Part shown: one piece after another, positions 58,661-64,000 of the stretch
Numbering within the stretch: position 1 is the first letter of the stretch
Layout: every line of letters starts with the position of its first letter
Source: Montifringilla adamsi
Taxonomy: Eukaryota > Chordata > Aves > Passeriformes > Passeridae
Assembly (NCBI GenBank): GCA_017590115.1
Contig: JAGGNK010013558.1
Location: forward strand, 16,222,598-16,286,597
Direction of reading: 5' to 3'
Length of the DNA: 64,000 nt
Notes under the pieces: model-generated
Databases searched by the model: none
What the model was told of the DNA's origin: nothing
The model's input: only the letters and a program-made list of their open reading frames with translations
Made by a program: the position numbers and the translations under genes

Positions 58661-61600
58661 AGAGGAAAATGATACTACAAGGTGCAAGAAGTGGGTACAA
58701 AGGGTGTGGGTGCTGCTGTTCCCTCTCCATGTTACAGTGCAGCACTTCCCTGCTCTATTAACGACTGACAGTGGCTACTGGGTGTGCAATTTCATGTGTT
58801 CATCCTCAGTTAGGGATCATGTTGCCACTCTTCAGAGATAATAAAAGGAAGGTGTTCATTTAGGTTTGTGAAACTTCCTGCACTCTCAACCCATCCTTTC
58901 CCCCACAGCAATTTTCGTTCCTTCTTGTTCTCTTTCCATTCGCTTAAATCATGTTCTGATCAGTTAATTTCCTTTCCAAAATCCAACACATTTCTCTGAA
59001 GCTTCCATTTCCCTCATCTCTCTCTTCCACACTATCCTTAGGAACTACAAATTCCTGCTTGAATCCCAAATTGTTGTGGCACAATCAAAAATCTGGCTGC
59101 TCCAGGCCTCTCAGTATAGAAGGAAACATGACACACACACATTGCATTAGGCTTTGCAGCAAGAAATACAAGTGACCAGACTTCCATAGGGCTCACATGG
59201 CATTTAATGAACCTTGATGTGTTCTCATGGTTCTCTGAAATCTTGGTTCTCCCTCTTTTCTGGCTTCTAGCTGCTTGGAGAGGTTTTAAGATCTCTCTTG
59301 TCATGCCCATGCAGATTTGTCTCTCTCTGGAGGAAGGTCATGCCGTAGGAAGCAAACCCCCATTTTTTTTACAAAAGCAGAGGTTACAAAAGGTGCCCTC
59401 TCAGTATTCAGGAAGAGCACTGAAATAGTTTTTGCTCATTTCCAAAAGTGGAGGCCAACAGCACACCAAAAAGTTAGAGATCCTCCCTCGTAAGAGAGCA
59501 CGGCAGCAACTTCTGAACCCAGAAACAACCCTCCTTCCTCCCACCCCGGCACCTAACAGTGCCCTTCACCTGGATAGATTTCAAGCTGTGTCAAATTTCC
59601 CTCTGTGTTCTACCTGGAGCATTTCTAGGATGTGCGGAAGGGGCGTGTGGAGTTCAGCAAGCCATGGCGCAGGTGAGGCAGCACAATGAGCAGCATTCCC
59701 AGAACCTGCACTTGATAAGCAGCAGATGAGCACCTTGCTGGCCTGGCAGGGTACTTTAACAGGGTAGGTTGCATTAAAGTTTAATTTCACCTCTGGGAAG
59801 ATGCATTTGTTTGATGGCAGCAGGCTCTGGTCTTCTGTGGTGTTGTGCACCAAACAGCTGAGGTGCTCCTTGGAAATCAGTTTCTCATCATTCTCATCTC
59901 AAAACCTGTGGAACTACTGTGCAGGAAGAGAAGAGAGCCCACTGTTTTCTTTTATGAGCTGGAGTCTCCTGCTCCTGATAGCATATGCTGTTTGTTAATT
60001 ATTCTCTTTCTCTCTCACGGTCTCCTTCCTACCCTTGTTCATCCTCCCCTGTGTTTTACTTCTCTGATGGTTTGATCTCTTGTACTGCATCTCCTCAGCC
60101 CCAGCGTGCTTTCTGTGCATGTTGATTTTGATTTTCTTTTGCTGTGTGGGATTATACACTTATAACAGAGCCTGACAATGAGTCTGTTTTGATAGCCAGA
60201 ATGAGGAAAGCACCATCTCTAAACCATGATTCCCTCATGTTGATAATTGAGAGTGGGGGGGAAGAAGCATTTTAAAGCCTTGTCCTCAAGCTCTTTTTTT
60301 TGTGGCCTAAGTTGTTTTTTGCATTATCAGAAACATTTCACTTTTGTCCTTTGCTGGTGCCACTTCTACTGGCATGTGGCACCACGAGGTGTGATGACAC
60401 AGCAGCCCTGGGACTTGTCACCATGGCTTTTTTCTATTTCCCCATGAAGGTACATTTTGAAATGAGACCTTGGCCAGCAGAGCTCACACACCAGAGCAGT
60501 CTTGCTGAAATCCCTGGTGCAGTTGTGGGGATGGGCTCTGGGGAGCTCACTCCAAAGAGGCCCATTCCAAGGCAAAAATCAAATCTGGTTTGCTTTAGTC
60601 CTGTTGTATTATGCTCCAGTGAATTCTGGGCTTCTTCTTTTTAAATTACCAGCACACCAGAAGGGATGGATAGGGGCAAATTAATGAAAAGAAGAAGACA
60701 GAAAAATGTCTAAGGTACCAGTCAGTGGAGAAAAGAAGGGCTCTGCCATCAAAACCTTCCCCAGTGAAAAGACCCAGCAGGATACAGTGACTAAATGTAT
60801 TTGCCACAGCACTGAGAGTTAAAGAAAAGTTACTTTCATTCACCAGAAGTGGAAAAAGGTATCTGTAAAAGCTCTTCTTTTTGTTCCCTTAGTTCTTGTC
60901 AACAAAGTGAAGTTCTGAATGGCATGGGGGAAAATCATCTTCCTGCCTTTCCAGGCAGTGCAGCCAGTCCTGTTCCTGGGCATGGGGCAATGATCACTCC
61001 CCAAAGAGTGACTACAACCTGAGCAATAAAAGGGTGACGCTGTCAGTCCAGGGCTGCATTTTGATACTGTTTCCTGCATTTCATTTTCTGTGTGAAGCCC
61101 AAGGAGATTTTTTCGTTTTGTTTTGTTTTTGAGCATCTGGGGGTTCAATGACTGAAATACTCATCAAGGTGCTTGAGGAAAGTAGGAAAGGAGAACAATC
61201 TCCTGTTGACTTCAGAAGGCTGTGCTTCCTTTCTTTGTGCAGATCCAAGGTGATTTCTGGGCCTGATTCCTGTTCCCTTTCCATGGCAGGCAGTAGGATT
61301 CATGCTTCTGTTCTCTGAAATAATGGGGCAGGGGTTCTGGCTCCAATTCTGGAAAGATCCTTGTAGTCACATAGTTAATGGTTATTTGGAATTATGTAGC
61401 AAAGTGCAGTCTGAAGGAAGGAACTGCTCAGAGAACTGGAATGGTCCAGCAGCATCCCATCCTTGTCCAAAGACCTTTATAAATGTTCCAGGGGCTCTCA
61501 GACCACAAACAACTGGATCTTGGTCCCTGGTCATGCTGAGATCTCTATTTCTTGCATTCCTGTGAATATGTGGAGCATCTCAAAGGCTAGGGAATTTTGC

Positions 61601-63180
61601 TGTAGTCCCTGGGGTGTTTTACCACTGCCAGAACCAACAGGCTGTTCGGGTGATTTGTGTTTGAAGCCCTCTGCTCCCCGAAACATCTCTTTTCCTATGC
61701 TTTGCATTGTAATGCTGCATGTGACACTCTGCATTGCACTTATCCATGTCTTATACCAGAGAGCTCCTTCTCATCTTCTTTCATGGATGGGAGCAGAGTG
61801 GTTTAAATCAAAGCATTTGACTTTGAACCTCTCTTGAGCTGGCCTTCAGGCAAGTTCTTTCTGATCAAAGACAGAAGCATACCAGGGTCCAGGTATTAAG
61901 GCTGAATAATTGGTTCAGACTAAAATAAGAACTGTCCCAAGCCTCCACAGAAAAAGTTTTTATCAAGTTTAAAAAATGTACAGGTAACTTTTTGGCCCTT
62001 GATATACTTCTGCATTTTCTCAAGGGGGTGCCACTGCAGAGGCTGCTAATGCAGAATGAGACCATGAAATACCAAATTTAGAAGTCAAAGATGATCAGAT
62101 TACTTGAGGAACAGGTAGAATTAGGAGTATTGAAACAGAATGGCTTTTCATATGGAAGAAGATGGGATACTGTCAGCACTGCACAATACAACTGAGGTGA
62201 TTTTGAAAGATCCTGATTTCTTCTGCCGTGCAGGATCCCCTCATATCTCTGAAGAAATGTGTATTTCCACATATAGCACAGCACATATAGCTGTGGGTTT
62301 TCTGAAGATATCACAGACCCTTCAGACTGGGGGGAGAAAAACAAACCAACAACCAGGCAATCACAAGCAATTTACCAGACGGAGCAGGATGCCTGTAGCA
62401 TCCCAAGCAGCCTGAGCCTGTCTGCCTCTGTTTAGGATAAATACTGAAACCGCACCTCCATGAACTCTCCTGCCTCTGCCCATCAGTAATGTGTATATAA
62501 AAAGTCTCTGCCTGGGGATCAGCTAACGGGATTATTCACAGACACAAAATGAAGCTGGCCCGATCCTGACGTCCTTTGCAGCCCTCCCTGCAGCCTGCTG
62601 AGAGGGGCAAAAGCAGGCTCAGGCTCCAGGTCCTCGTAATTTCAGCAGCCTTTTGGGAATCTGCAAGGGGGGGGTGGCAGTGGAAATAGGCTCCCCTTTC
62701 TGTTTTTTGTTGTTTTTCATTTTTAATAGAGCAACTTTCAGTCCGAAAGGAAACCCTGGTGAAGTGGTGAGGCTTTTGTCTCTCGCTATAATGCCACTGG
62801 GCTTTGGATTGACCTGTGTGATACAGTGACACTGTGTGGTTTGAATTTTTACATACAGCTGCATAAAGCAATTCTTATGTAAATTTTGGAGGTAAATAAG
62901 CCTGCTGTTGGTCTGCTGCATGGACACATATGCTCAAACCATTAGGCTTGAAAGGAGATTAGAATTAACCCACCCATCTCTCACTGGCTCGCTCTTTCCC
63001 TCCCCACCACGCAGCTCTTACAAGAGCCTAAACACCTTGCTATTTTAATGAATGGCAGCAGAGTTAAGGCTGACAGAAGAAGAAAATTGTTGTGTGCCCT
63101 CCCTCCCCCTTCCCTGAAGCCTCAGAGCCTCTGCTGGAAGCCGTGAGGATTTAGAGGAGGCCACGAGCTGATTCCCCTGG
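58661..63180. other. Non-coding DNA, no supported gene
   Basis: No recognised repeats or exons. CpGs appear near 59487-59502 and 59634-59671. A TATA-like GTATATAAAAAG lies near 62493 without other promoter signs. A G run lies at about 62666-62674. Confidence 0.5.
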
Positions 63181-63640
63181 CACAGGTGGGCACGTCGGAG
63201 CCGGTGCCCTTCCCTCGCTCCCCCAACCTCTGAATTGCACGGGGCTGAGCTGAACCCTTCAGTTCCCACTGTGGCAGCAGGAAGGCTTAGAGCCTGCCAT
63301 AGCAGGCCTTGTGTGTGTTTTCGTTCTCCCTGGATAACTCCATTATGTCCTACTGGGTAGGGAAAGCTTTCAGAGCAGCTGAAAAGTCCTTTACAGGCAC
63401 CTGCTGCTGGGACGTTCCCAGGTGCTTGGACGGGCAGGGTCTCGCCCAACAGCAGGCAGCGGCCACTGGCCACCACCCTGCCTGGAGCTGGCATCGAAAT
63501 GGCTTCACCTTCCAGCTGAGGGAGGGTTTTACTGCGAGCTCTTTGAAGGAAGAGCGGGACCGAGGGCGCCCACGCACACACTTGTGCACAGAACTGCCGA
63601 GGGCGCGAGCGGGCCGAGGGGAACCTGGCCCGGGGTTGTT
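63181..63640. promoter_or_regulatory. CpG-rich region, CpG-island-like
   Basis: CpG density rises sharply: about eleven CpGs in 63530-63635 alone, with words such as GAGCGGGACCGAGGGCGCC, GCCGAGGGCGCGAGCGGGCC and GCCCGGGG. Both strands stay open for long distances here (up to 178 codons on the minus strand), as expected from stop-poor GC-rich sequence; no protein is recognised. It could be the edge of a CpG island associated with a promoter or a developmental regulator lying beyond the window. Confidence 0.5.
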
Positions 63641-64000
63641 TGTTTATGCCAACTTTAAATAATTCATTTTCGCCCCTATTGAGCTCATCACAGCGTGACC
63701 AAAATAAACGTGTCTCCTTGGCCTATTGTTTGGAGCTGAGGATTGCCGAGCGGGAGGGAAATATTACAGTGACTGAGGGAGATACACGTAAGAGTGTGAC
63801 CTTTCACTGCGCTACCTATAACCAGTCTCATCAAATTAAAGCACTGTATATTTTCCTTAATAATCTCTGATTAGGCCCGGGGTATGAGCGGACACGAACG
63901 CCCGCCATTGCTATGCAGCGGGAGGCCTGCTAAGCACCCGCCGAGCGCTTGGGAATAAGTGAGCAAAATGCTTTAATTTGATAGGGTTAGAATCCTGCAG
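63641..64000. promoter_or_regulatory. Possible conserved developmental element
   Basis: Directly beside the CpG-rich stretch. It contains AAAATAAACGTG (forkhead-like), GGCCTATTGTTTGG (SOX-like core), ACCTTTCACTGCGCTACC, CTCTGATTAGGC and a second CpG cluster at 63877-63947 (GAGCGGACACGAACGCCCGCC and CACCCGCCGAGCGC, split here). Non-repetitive, with no recognised frame. The mix of CpG-rich and ATTA-bearing sequence resembles conserved elements around transcription-factor genes; this is an inference. Confidence 0.35.

Noticed and set aside
63045..63581. 178-codon minus-strand frame
   Set aside because: It lies in CpG-rich, stop-poor sequence where several frames on both strands are open. No domain or codon-level signal is visible.
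1..64000. Prokaryotic or phage system, CRISPR array, tRNA or rRNA genes
   Set aside because: No operon-like dense frames, no evenly spaced direct repeats with spacers, and no cloverleaf or rRNA core words seen. CR1 and MIR-like repeats point to an amniote genome.

Overview
The window looks like non-coding vertebrate nuclear DNA, most likely from a bird. It has no bacterial-style gene arrangement, no long intact reading frame, many A/T homopolymer runs and few CpGs. The interspersed repeats I can recognise are CR1-clade LINE pieces (about 2.30-2.59, 10.41-10.50 and 57.64-58.66 kb, all on the minus strand) and worn MIR/CORE-SINE-like pieces. CR1 as the dominant repeat, together with a low overall repeat load, is the usual bird pattern. 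I cannot name the species or chromosome, or say whether the window is an intron, an intergenic gap or a gene desert.

Coding evidence is thin. The best candidate is a minus-strand terminal coding exon at 27681-27365. It has an acceptor, 104 open codons, a stop and an ATTAAA-like hexamer beside a poly(A) run. A possible phase-compatible 57-bp exon lies upstream at 28711-28655. On the plus strand, three intervals are open between consensus splice sites (6617-6700, 14320-14502, 16292-16482). The first and third are phase-compatible with each other. None of these peptides is recognised, and some or all may be chance.

Layout: 0-6 kb is AT-rich with one CR1 remnant and a small CpG cluster near 5.3 kb. 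The stretch 6-20 kb holds the plus-strand exon candidates, a second CR1 scrap, two MIR-like SINEs and several blocks that look like regulatory DNA, including a perfect CRE palindrome at 13.4 kb. The stretch 20-30 kb holds A-rich runs, a GC-richer patch and the minus-strand exon candidates. The stretch 30-46 kb is non-coding, with a 24-bp minisatellite, a G-quadruplex candidate and CpG-retaining blocks near 40.1 and 42.4 kb. The stretch 46-63 kb is non-coding, with microsatellites and the long ancient LINE. The last 0.8 kb (63.2-64.0) is clearly CpG-rich and may border a CpG island or a conserved developmental element.

If the region has a function, it is probably cis-regulatory. The regulatory calls are inferences from base composition and motif content only, because conservation cannot be seen from one sequence. 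I found no rRNA, tRNA, recognised miRNA, CRISPR array, intact transposon or convincing novel multi-gene system.
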